Notes under the pieces: model-generated
What the model was told of the DNA's origin: nothing
Databases searched by the model: none
The model's input: only the letters and a program-made list of their open reading frames with translations
NCBI GenBank assembly: GCA_027859055.1
Contig: JAQIBO010000363.1
Span: forward strand, 1 to 11,694
Source: Spirochaeta sp.
Lineage (GTDB): Bacteria; Spirochaetota; Spirochaetia; DSM-27196; Alkalispirochaetaceae
Reading direction: 5' to 3'
DNA: 11,694 nucleotides
Position numbers and translations under genes: made by a program
Shown here: one piece after another, positions 1 through 6,667 of the stretch
How the letters are laid out: every line of letters starts with the position of its first letter
Position numbering within the stretch: the stretch's first letter is position 1

Positions 1-354
1 CAGCTTTGAGAGGCGATCCTGCATCTCCTTGCCGCTGCCGAGCTTGCCGGCGTCGTCAAAGTCCGCCGGATCAATCACCCCCTTGAGGTCGTTGGCCTCG
101 GCGAGGCGGGCGATGATCGTATTGATCCCCTCGCCGATGTTGGTCTTGCCCCGGAGCTTGACCATGTCGGCAAAGCTGCCCCCTTCGGGTACATCGATGA
201 GGAAGGTCGGGTCGGCGGCCGCCTTGTCGCTGACGTACTTCATGAAGAGCAGGGTGAGGATGTAGTCCTTGTACTGGGAGGCGTCCATACCACCGCGGAG
301 TTCGTCGCAGCTGGCCCAGAGGGAGCTGTAGAGTTGTGATTTCTTGAGTGCCAT
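1..354 (-). CDS. hsdM: Type I restriction-modification DNA methyltransferase subunit HsdM, N-terminal part (runs off left edge)
   Basis: The minus-strand frame from the ATG at 354 stays open for 118 codons to the window edge. It begins MALKKSQLYSSLWASCDELR and continues with a segment reading DYILTLLFMKYVSDK. This is the hallmark of the helical HsdM N-terminal domain (HsdM_N), which packs against DNA and the HsdS specificity subunit. In the family, the M subunit transfers a methyl group from S-adenosylmethionine to adenine within the site chosen by HsdS. The catalytic N6-methylase domain, with its SAM-binding and NPPF-type motifs, lies outside the window. A GGGGGA ribosome site sits four bases before the ATG, and a sigma70-type promoter lies just upstream. 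The gene is transcribed away from the histidine kinase. The hsdS and hsdR genes, if present, would be to the left. Family recognition is strong; completeness cannot be judged. Confidence 0.93.
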   Translation of the reverse strand, partial: MALKKSQLYSSLWASCDELRGGMDASQYKDYILTLLFMKYVSDKAAADPTFLIDVPEGGSFADMVKLRGKTNIGEGINTIIARLAEANDLKGVIDPADFDDAGKLGSGKEMQDRLSKL

Positions 355-377
355 GTGGTCCCCCGTGGATTTATGGT

Positions 378-405
378 ATCATAATTTCCAATTTACGCAC
401 TACAA
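378..405 (-). promoter_or_regulatory. Likely sigma70-type promoter of hsdM
   Basis: Read on the minus strand, TTGTAG (400-405) and TATGAT (378-383) are separated by 16 bases. The predicted start would be near 371, giving a leader of about 17 bases that contains the GGGGGA ribosome site. The AT-rich block stands out from its GC-rich surroundings. This is a consensus match by eye only. Confidence 0.6.
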
Positions 406-458
406 CGAAAAGACCGGACGCTCGCCAACGCTCTACACAAACGGATCGACAAATATGA

Positions 459-472
459 GGCGCGTACGCGCC
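459..472. repeat. Perfect 14-bp palindrome GGCGCGTACGCGCC
   Basis: The sequence GGCGCGTACGCGCC equals its own reverse complement. It lies in the 267-bp non-coding region between the divergent hsdM and sensor kinase genes, about 54 bp upstream of the hsdM -35 box. Such a site could bind a dimeric regulator, or it could be a chance product of GC-rich sequence. The rest of the 355-621 gap shows no convincing gene or RNA. Confidence 0.5.
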
Positions 473-621
473 ACAGGGGCGGCATAGTTGTGTCAAAATT
501 GGGGCGGAATCACATTTAAGCAGGGGAGGATCATTCCGAAGTCTCCCATGCCCCGTCCGTGGTACACTACGACAGGGACAGGCAAAAAATTGATGGGTGA
601 GACAACTACGGACGCTCGAGG

Positions 622-2469
622 GTGAAACGCTTCGTCCTCGCCGCAACAACGATCATCGGCGTTCTTCTCATAATTGGTCTGGACCGTTATCAGGTGTCGA
701 CGTGGCACGCAAAACGCCACCAGGAGCTGACCAGAGAGGCGCAGGCGATGCACCTCAGGCTGGAAAATTCACTTGAATCCCGGGTCAACACTGCGCGCCA
801 CCTCGGCGCCTTCGTACAGGCACGTGGTCGCCTCTCTGAAGAGGAGTTTACCGTCTTCGCCCGGCAGCTCCTCGAGTACAACCGCTCCGTCCGGGCCCTG
901 CAGCTTACCGACGAGACGACGCAGGTAATCTACGTCTACCCTCCGGCCGGGAACCGGATCACTATCACCGACCCGATGGTGCTCATCGAGGACCCCTTAC
1001 GAGGAGGGTACGTTCGAGAGGCGATAGAGCGGAGATCGATGACGATACAGTCTCCCTTTGAGCTGCGCCAGGGAGGGCTTGGCATCGTCGCCCGCAATCC
1101 GGTCTTCACGTCGGGAGCGTTTCGCGGCCTTGCAATCGCGGTGCTGGATGTGCCGGTCATGATCGAGGAGGCGTTTCCGGGACTTCTCCAAAGCAGTTAC
1201 CGGGCGAACCTGACCGATAGCGACGGCAACCTGTTTTTCACGACGATTCCGGAAAACGCCGGTGTGGTAACCCACGCGGTGTCCTTCGCCGATACCGAGT
1301 GGACCCTGGATTTCGCCTTCGCCGAGGATCGAGAGAGACCGCCCGTTCTGTCGCGACTGATCGTGTATGGTCTCGGTAGCGGCGCTCTCGGACTGCTCCT
1401 CGTTCTGATCTCGTTCCTGTATCGCCACGAGGAAGATCTGGAACGGCAGATTGTTCTCCGGACGGCGGAACTCCAGCAAAGCGAGGAGCGCTTCCGGATC
1501 GTCGCCGACTACACCGCCGACTGGGAGTACTGGATCCTTCCCGACGGCGCTCTTCAGTACGTCTCGCCCTCGATAGAAGAGATCACCGGGTATGAAGCGG
1601 AGGCGTTTACCACCGGACGAGAGATACTGGAAACGCTGATCCACCCCGACGACCGCGAGGCGATGGCACCCCACCTGTCCCCGAAGAACGGCAGTATCCC
1701 CGCCTCATCGATGGAAGTACTCAACGTGCGGATCGTCACCAAAGCCGGGGAGACCCGCTGGATCGGTCACCACTCCCGGACGGTATACATCGGAGAGGGA
1801 ACCTTCGCCGGCAGACGGGCGAGCAACCGGGATATCACCGCAGAGATCCGTCTGAAAGCTGACCAGGAAACGCTCCTCGACGAGAAAGAGACGTTGATGA
1901 GGGAGCTGAACCATCGCGTAAAGAACAACCTGGCGATGATCACCTCCCTGGTGAACCTGAAAGAGGCGAGCCTGGACGAGACGGTCGACCTGTCGGATAT
2001 CGCGCACCAGATCGACACGATCCGCGTCGTCCATGAGACGTTCTATAAGACCTCCCGGGTCTCCCGGATAGACATCCGGGAGTATCTGGTGGAGCTCCTC
2101 GAGTCGGCGTTCTCCTTCCAGAACGTCCCGGTCCGGATCGACGAGGCCGTCACGGTTTCTGAACTACCGACAAGGATCGCGATTCCCCTCGGTCTGATTA
2201 CAAACGAGGTCGCCACGAACGCGATGAAGTACAGTTTTGTCTCCGGTGAACCGGCTGTCTTCACCGTCGCTGTTGACCACGATGACGATCGCACCGTTTG
2301 CACCGTCACCCTGACCCACAGCGGCGCTCCGTTCCCCGAGGATATCGGATTCGATCATCCCGAAACCCTCGGGCTCCGGCTCATCAAGGAGCTCACCGAT
2401 CAGATCGACGGTACCGTAGAGCTCACCCGCCGTCCCAGCCCGCGGTTTACGATCCGGTTTCCCGGTTAA
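622..2469 (+). CDS. Membrane sensor histidine kinase (CHASE - PAS - HisKA_2 - HATPase)
   Basis: This 615-residue protein is a transmembrane sensor kinase. Residues 4-20 form a first membrane helix. Residues about 40-230 are an external CHASE-like sensor domain, with the typical IEDPLRGGYVREAI and QGGLGIVARNPVF stretches. Residues 246-267 are the second helix, and 290-405 are a PAS domain containing YVSPSIEEITGY and LIHPDD. The HisKA_2 dimerisation/phosphoacceptor region follows, with RELNHRVKNN and His431 as the likely phosphorylated residue. The ATPase domain has an N box (NEVATNAMK, from 528) and LGLRL (583-587). The first glycine box is unusual: the expected Asp is His566, in THSGAP. GTG at 622 is the first possible start after an in-frame stop at 598, and it directly precedes the membrane helix; the GAGG just before it is very close. 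A weak extended -10 (TGGTACACT, 560-568) is the only promoter candidate. No response regulator is nearby, so the kinase is an orphan in this window. The ligand is unknown. Confidence 0.9.
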   Translation: MKRFVLAATTIIGVLLIIGLDRYQVSTWHAKRHQELTREAQAMHLRLENSLESRVNTARHLGAFVQARGRLSEEEFTVFARQLLEYNRSVRALQLTDETTQVIYVYPPAGNRITITDPMVLIEDPLRGGYVREAIERRSMTIQSPFELRQGGLGIVARNPVFTSGAFRGLAIAVLDVPVMIEEAFPGLLQSSYRANLTDSDGNLFFTTIPENAGVVTHAVSFADTEWTLDFAFAEDRERPPVLSRLIVYGLGSGALGLLLVLISFLYRHEEDLERQIVLRTAELQQSEERFRIVADYTADWEYWILPDGALQYVSPSIEEITGYEAEAFTTGREILETLIHPDDREAMAPHLSPKNGSIPASSMEVLNVRIVTKAGETRWIGHHSRTVYIGEGTFAGRRASNRDITAEIRLKADQETLLDEKETLMRELNHRVKNNLAMITSLVNLKEASLDETVDLSDIAHQIDTIRVVHETFYKTSRVSRIDIREYLVELLESAFSFQNVPVRIDEAVTVSELPTRIAIPLGLITNEVATNAMKYSFVSGEPAVFTVAVDHDDDRTVCTVTLTHSGAPFPEDIGFDHPETLGLRLIKELTDQIDGTVELTRRPSPRFTIRFPG

Positions 2470-3869
2470 AATCGATATCGGAGGACGATGCTGTTGCGGT
2501 CCACGTCGTAGCGTTCGCGTTTTTCCTGCGGCAGTTCGTTTACGCTGACCCGCTCGTAACCGATGCTTTCAAACCAGTCACCGGTGCGCGTGGTGAGGAC
2601 GAATACCGCGGGGAGATGCGCTTCCCGGGCGCGTTCCATCAGATACAGGACGATGCGGCGGCCGATGCCCAGCTCTTCAAACATCGGATCCACGGCGATC
2701 GCCGCGATTTCCGCTTCGCCGTTGTTGTAGCGATGGAGGGCACCGCAGCCGTGAATCCGGCCGTCCGTCTCGTGAACGACGTAGTCGGTGTAGTGCGCGG
2801 TGATATCCTCGGGGGTGCGGCGGATCAGGACGCCCTGGCGTGCCAACGGCTGGAGGAGGCGGTGCACTTTGGAGACGTCTTCCACGCGCATCGGGCGAAT
2901 GCTCTGATAGACGTTGGCGTACACCATCGTGCCTACCCCGAGGCTGCTGAATACCTCCACGAGGACGACGCCTTCCTGGCGCCCGCTGACGATATGGACG
3001 CGATTCACGCCGTGGCCCGCGGCGCGGTGTGCCAGGCGCAACAGCTCAAGGCTGTCCCGTTCACCGGTGAAGTACCCGCTCGCGGCGCTGAGGACACCGG
3101 CCCGTTCGTCCGGCTCGGTACCGACATCCTGTTCCGGCGCGGCGTCGATGCCGTTTGCCGCAAGAACCAGGGAGGTCTCATCCACCGTCAGGCGGCTGAT
3201 CCGGCCGGTCTCGGTGACCTCGACCTCGGCAGGTACGGTGACGTCTGCGTTGGTCAGCCCCATTTTGTCGCTGACAAAGAAGAGTTTCTCCGCCTGGATG
3301 CTCACGGCGATGCGATACGCCAGTTCCCGGGAGGAGATGTTGTACGGTTTGCCGCTGACGCTCCAGCCGATACACGGAAAGATCGGAATCAGTTGCTCTT
3401 TCAGTGTGCTTTGGAGCAGCTCCAGCTGGACCCGCTCCACCACGCCGGTGTGCTGGTAGTCCACGCCGTCCACCACGCCGATTCCGCGCGCCTTCACCCA
3501 GTTGCCCACGACGGCGTTGGTGTGATGGGCACTTAAGAGCGTCATGAAGCGGTTACTGACATCAAACGCGGCCATTTTGATAAAGGGGATCGCCTCCGGC
3601 GAGGCGATGCGCACGCCGTCCTCGCGACGCCAGGAGACGTCGTAGCGGGTGAGGACCTCGTCTATGCGCTGTCGCGCGCCGGGAACGAGGATAATCCGGA
3701 TTCCCGCCTGATGAAGGAGCACCACGTCCTGAACGAGGGCGCTGAGTCCGTCGTCGTCAACGGCACCGTAATCCACGTGGAGGACAAACGTCTTTCCGCG
3801 AAACCGATGGGTATACGAGAACACCTGTCGTATCAGGTCAACCTGAGCAAAGAGATCTGCGCTGTTCAT
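2466..3869 (-). CDS. argA: Amino-acid N-acetyltransferase (N-acetylglutamate synthase, ArgA type)
   Basis: This enzyme makes N-acetylglutamate from glutamate and acetyl-CoA, the first step of arginine biosynthesis, in the cytoplasm. The 467-residue protein has the two-domain ArgA build. Residues about 20-310 form an amino-acid-kinase fold, which in the family binds arginine for feedback control. Recognisable parts are RGKTFVLHV, LLHQAGIRIILVPGARQRID and GIGVVDGVDYQHTG. Residues about 323-467 are a GNAT acetyltransferase domain, with IRPMRVEDV, an acetyl-CoA loop EELGIGRR (398-405) and VFVLTTRTGDWFESIGY. The length is close to the roughly 440 residues of E. coli ArgA. The glycine-rich LGGEA segment of the kinase fold reads VDYGA here. 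The ATG shares its A with the TGA of the upstream PEGA gene (TGATG), and AGGTGG lies nine bases before it, so translation is probably coupled. No other arginine genes are in view. The gene ends tail-to-tail with the sensor kinase. Confidence 0.92.
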   Translation of the reverse strand: MNSADLFAQVDLIRQVFSYTHRFRGKTFVLHVDYGAVDDDGLSALVQDVVLLHQAGIRIILVPGARQRIDEVLTRYDVSWRREDGVRIASPEAIPFIKMAAFDVSNRFMTLLSAHHTNAVVGNWVKARGIGVVDGVDYQHTGVVERVQLELLQSTLKEQLIPIFPCIGWSVSGKPYNISSRELAYRIAVSIQAEKLFFVSDKMGLTNADVTVPAEVEVTETGRISRLTVDETSLVLAANGIDAAPEQDVGTEPDERAGVLSAASGYFTGERDSLELLRLAHRAAGHGVNRVHIVSGRQEGVVLVEVFSSLGVGTMVYANVYQSIRPMRVEDVSKVHRLLQPLARQGVLIRRTPEDITAHYTDYVVHETDGRIHGCGALHRYNNGEAEIAAIAVDPMFEELGIGRRIVLYLMERAREAHLPAVFVLTTRTGDWFESIGYERVSVNELPQEKRERYDVDRNSIVLRYRF

Positions 3870-5182
3870 CAGAACCGGCCACCTACTCCGATACCCAGCT
3901 GAAGCCAGGAGTAGATGTCTCCATCGCTGACGACGCCAAGTACCGCGGTCTGTAACGAGAGGCGGGTGTTTCCGCCGAGGCCAAATCCGAACTCTACGGT
4001 GCCGCTGAAGGCCGGATCGATGCGATTTTCCTGATAGTCGTAAACAGTTGTGTTTTCAAACTCTACCTTTTCGTTGATCCGGTACAGCACCACGCCGCCA
4101 CCGCCGCGAACCACGAAGTCGACCCCGGACACCGGGCCCACCGTCAGACCGAGGGTACCGAGAATCGGGGTCATTTCCACAGACAGGGTTGCGTCGAGGG
4201 CTCCGGTGGGATCCGCATCGGTGTCATCGGTATCAACGGTGCCCTTCAGCCGCACATGCCCCGCTTCCACGCCCATCACTGCGGCACGGAAGGGAATGCC
4301 GGCAAACAACGCGGTCGCCGTGGCGGACCACGATTCGGTCGGAGTGAAGTCTTGGATGCCGTTGAGCGGAATAAGGCCGGAACCGCGCAGGGTAAAGATA
4401 GCCCGCCACCGGTCGGTCGGATCGGTGAGTCGCATATACCCGGGAACCACCGGCGGTGTTCGGTCAAGGGAAAAGACGATCTCATAGAAGTCGTCGTCAC
4501 CGAGGCGAATCGTGCGGCGACCTATCGGATGGGAGAAACGATCATCGCGACGACGAATCTCGATTTCATACGACCCGACCGGCAGATCGATCTCGTTGAT
4601 GTTGCTCCCGATGGTGAGACCGTCGATGCGGAGAACGTAGTTTGCAGGGTAGCCGGTATTGGTGAAGCGCACCCGGCCGAAACCCGGGTAGAGCGCGGCA
4701 ACCGTGTCGGTGAGCTCATTGGCGATGCGGTCAACCTCGGGAAAGCGTTCATCCCCGGTCGGCAGATCATCTTCAAAGGAAGCGCGAAATCCGCCGCCGT
4801 GGTAGACGTCCGCGTCAACCCGGATCGATCCGTCCAGGCGCGGCGTGACGCGGAGAAAGAGAATTGCACTTCCCGATGATCCGGCGGTTTCCGCTTTCCC
4901 GTCTTCCTCCGCGACAAACTGCTCCGGCGGGAGGTCCGTCAGGGTCCGGCTCAGTCGATAGCGGCGTTGCGCGTTAAAACGCGCTTCCACCGCAGCGTAC
5001 AACAGCCGCCGCGCCTCAGACTCCGCTTCATTCAGCGCTTCGGTATCGCTGCCAAAGACCAGGAGAAGTTCCGGCTGCGGATGGGCTGTCTGCGCCGCAA
5101 CCCCACCGGTACCGGCGGCAAGGAGGAACATGAGGATAAGAACCGGATAGGCGACGTTCCGCCGCCGTATGGAACGCTTCAT
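3869..5182 (-). CDS. Exported PEGA-like domain protein with C-terminal beta-barrel-like region
   Basis: From the ATG at 5182 this gives 437 residues. The start was chosen because MKRSIRRR followed by a hydrophobic stretch and GGVAAQ is a clean signal peptide, probably cleaved after residue 30. An open frame extends upstream to 5239 but would put 19 non-signal residues in front. Residues about 38-165 form an alpha/beta N-terminal domain that I do not recognise. Residues about 168-238 resemble a PEGA domain (VLRIDGLTIGS and EIDLPVGSYEIEIRR), a fold common in spirochaete envelope proteins. From about 250 the sequence alternates polar and hydrophobic residues with many glycines and ends LGIGVGGRF. 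A terminal Phe is typical of outer-membrane barrels recognised by the BAM complex. The protein has no cysteine. It is the first gene of a coupled pair with argA. The function is unknown; an outer-membrane location is inferred. A TTACAT (5193-5198) is a weak -10 candidate very close to the start. Confidence 0.78.
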   Translation of the reverse strand: MKRSIRRRNVAYPVLILMFLLAAGTGGVAAQTAHPQPELLLVFGSDTEALNEAESEARRLLYAAVEARFNAQRRYRLSRTLTDLPPEQFVAEEDGKAETAGSSGSAILFLRVTPRLDGSIRVDADVYHGGGFRASFEDDLPTGDERFPEVDRIANELTDTVAALYPGFGRVRFTNTGYPANYVLRIDGLTIGSNINEIDLPVGSYEIEIRRRDDRFSHPIGRRTIRLGDDDFYEIVFSLDRTPPVVPGYMRLTDPTDRWRAIFTLRGSGLIPLNGIQDFTPTESWSATATALFAGIPFRAAVMGVEAGHVRLKGTVDTDDTDADPTGALDATLSVEMTPILGTLGLTVGPVSGVDFVVRGGGGVVLYRINEKVEFENTTVYDYQENRIDPAFSGTVEFGFGLGGNTRLSLQTAVLGVVSDGDIYSWLQLGIGVGGRF

Positions 5183-5214
5183 GGCTCTGTAAATGTAACA
5201 CAGCTTTGCAAGGT

Positions 5215-5244
5215 TTGCATCGGGGCGGGACATTTTCATACAAT
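5215..5244 (+). promoter_or_regulatory. Likely promoter of the DUF4230 gene pair
   Basis: TTGCAT (5215-5220) and TACAAT (5239-5244) are separated by 18 bases, placing a start near 5251, just before the ATG at 5257. The -35 box overlaps one of two TTTGCA direct repeats (5205-5210 and 5214-5219). It also lies within the space upstream of the divergent PEGA gene, so the two transcription units may share control. This is a consensus match by eye. The leader would be very short, with only GAGAAAG as a weak ribosome site. Confidence 0.5.
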
Positions 5245-5256
5245 AGAGAAAGAACG

Positions 5257-5871
5257 ATGCGAAAACGTATTATTGCAGGAACGATAATTTTTGCCGGCCT
5301 TCTCAGCGTAGCGGTGGGGTTGATCGCGTCGGGATTGATCAACTCGCCTCCGGACGGGCCCGAAGTGGTCCGGGCGCGCGTACAGGAGCTTCAGACGCTG
5401 GTAACCGGTGAGTACGAATACCGCGATGTCGTGTACTTCGACGAGGAGACTCGTGTACTGGGAATACGCACCGGTACTCAGGAGATGCTCTTTGCCGTAC
5501 AGATTATCGTCACCGCCGGTATTGAGCTCGGGACGGAACTCACCGTACAGACCGGTGGCCGCCGGGGACGGGAGATCTTCATCACCGTCCCGGAACCACA
5601 GGTGCTGCGCGTTTCCGCAATTGAATCGTCTATCGACCAGTATTTTATCCGGGAGGGATTCCGCGGAATCGACTGGTTGGACGTCGCCGACGAGATAGAA
5701 GCCGCAAAGACACGGAACCAGACGGACGCGGTTGAACGGGGACTGCTGGATCGAAGCCGTGTGCATGCGGAATTTGTGCTGCGCAATCTGTTGTATGCCG
5801 CCGGATACGACACGGTTCACGTTCGGTTTCGCCCGGCCGCCAGGCCCGGCGGAGGAGGGTTGCGCGGATGA
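5257..5871 (+). CDS. DUF4230 family membrane-anchored protein
   Basis: The 204-residue protein starts at the ATG at 5257 (MRKRIIAGTIIF). That start gives a proper basic N-terminus followed by one membrane helix (residues 5-27), with the rest probably outside the cytoplasmic membrane. The body matches what I know of DUF4230: QELQTLVTGEYEYRDVV (42-58), VTAGIELG (85-92), a strand block EIFITVPEPQVLRVS (106-120), then a helical part and a final strand DTVHVRF. DUF4230 proteins are single-pass proteins of unknown function found widely in bacteria. There are no cysteines. The gene overlaps the next one by four bases (ATGA), which suggests coupled translation and possibly a complex. A TTG at 5206 could extend the frame, but that would put the signal anchor at residue 18 onward. 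No function is assigned. Confidence 0.82.
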   Translation: MRKRIIAGTIIFAGLLSVAVGLIASGLINSPPDGPEVVRARVQELQTLVTGEYEYRDVVYFDEETRVLGIRTGTQEMLFAVQIIVTAGIELGTELTVQTGGRRGREIFITVPEPQVLRVSAIESSIDQYFIREGFRGIDWLDVADEIEAAKTRNQTDAVERGLLDRSRVHAEFVLRNLLYAAGYDTVHVRFRPAARPGGGGLRG

Positions 5872-6593
5872 ACGCCAGGACGCGCTCCTCAAAGCGCAGG
5901 CGTCCGCTGTTCGGGCGCGCCCGCGTTATCACGGTTCTCGTGCTGACCGTCGCGGTTATGGCGGGGGCGGTGTTTGTGTTCCGGACGGAACTTGCCACGT
6001 TCTTTTTTTCCCGGACCGTTCGGAGCGGGTCACAGGGAACGCTTGTCGAACTCCGCGATCTGGCGGAGTTGGAGACGTTGGCGTACGTACGTCGAACCGT
6101 TTTCCCCCACGACTATCTCTCCGCCGAGACCGATATGACCCGCATCGTCCAGCGTCTTTCAACAGACGGGGGGCCGCCGGAGGAGGTCCTTTCCGCGACG
6201 GAACTCCAACACTACCGGGCGGCCAACCTCGCTTCAGATATCGGGTTGGCAACACGCCGCGAGCAAAGCGGCTACGTGGTGATCACCGTGGTCTACCGGT
6301 TCGGCTACGACATCGCTGAGCTCACCGACCGGTTGAATGCGTACCTCGCGACGACACCCGGTACGGAGATCGCGGATGCGGTACCTGAAGCGGTTGTCCT
6401 CAGCGTGGATGTTGAGGATCTGCACCGGGAGACATACCCGTACGGCACCGTCTCTCTGGATGCCGAGGGAGTGCGGCGCGTCGCCACGTTTGTCGCTGAC
6501 CAGGATATTCCCGCAGATGTCCTCTCAGAGCTCAAAGCGGAGAGCCGCACACGTGCCGTTGAGATCATTCGACGGCTGACCGGGAAGTCGTAG
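5868..6593 (+). CDS. Membrane-anchored protein, diverged DUF4230-like partner
   Basis: The 241-residue protein has a very basic N-terminus (MNARTRSSKRRR), a membrane helix at about 20-39 and an extracytoplasmic domain. Several landmarks repeat those of the preceding gene in the same order: LRDLAELETLAYVRRTV for LQTLVTGEYEYRDVV, VVITVVYRFGYDIAEL for the VTAGIELG strand region, and VPEAVVLSV for VPEPQVLRV. I therefore read it as a second, diverged DUF4230-type protein. An insertion at about 85-130 separates the first two landmarks. The C-terminal helix (211-237) resembles the end of DUF4230. There are no cysteines. The ATG overlaps the upstream stop as ATGA, so the two proteins are probably made together. 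Family membership is less certain than for its neighbour, and the function is unknown. A bulged hairpin (GGGACTAC with GTAGCGTCCC, 6593-6621) follows the stop, but without a T tract. Confidence 0.72.
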   Translation: MNARTRSSKRRRPLFGRARVITVLVLTVAVMAGAVFVFRTELATFFFSRTVRSGSQGTLVELRDLAELETLAYVRRTVFPHDYLSAETDMTRIVQRLSTDGGPPEEVLSATELQHYRAANLASDIGLATRREQSGYVVITVVYRFGYDIAELTDRLNAYLATTPGTEIADAVPEAVVLSVDVEDLHRETYPYGTVSLDAEGVRRVATFVADQDIPADVLSELKAESRTRAVEIIRRLTGKS

Positions 6594-6630
6594 GGACTAC
6601 TCGCGTTCCCTGTAGCGTCCCCTGCGGTGA

Positions 6631-6659
6631 TTGCCTTTCCGCTCGTTGTATTGTACTTT
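6631..6659 (+). promoter_or_regulatory. Candidate promoter of the membrane thioredoxin gene
   Basis: TTGCCT (6631-6636) is followed after 17 bases by TACTTT (6654-6659). The decamer TTGCCTTTCC at 6631-6640 recurs exactly at the trxA promoter (7266-7275), also at the -35 position. The predicted start falls at about 6665-6667, one to three bases before the ATG at 6668, which would give a leaderless messenger. The -10 match is weak. Confidence 0.35.
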
Positions 6660-6667
6660 TGCAATAT

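Noticed and set aside
371..753. Two minus-strand open frames (371-649 and 493-753) in and beyond the hsdM-kinase gap
   Set aside because: The translations look random and run into the kinase gene; one overlaps the hsdM promoter. No ribosome site supports them.
997..1674. 225-codon minus-strand frame opposite the sensor kinase
   Set aside because: It is a register shadow of a well-supported kinase gene; no ribosome site or domain.
2298..3536. 412-codon plus-strand open frame opposite argA
   Set aside because: It is codon-register shadow of argA, starts inside the kinase gene and has low-complexity His/Asp/Ala-rich translation without a recognisable family.
5205..5219. TTTGCA direct repeats as an operator
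   Set aside because: Two six-base copies nine bases apart are too short, and the spacing does not match a helical turn; noted only within the promoter entry.
6593..6621. Bulged hairpin after the second DUF4230 gene as a terminator
   Set aside because: GGGACTAC pairs with GTAGCGTCCC only with a two-base bulge, and no T tract follows, so I do not call a terminator.
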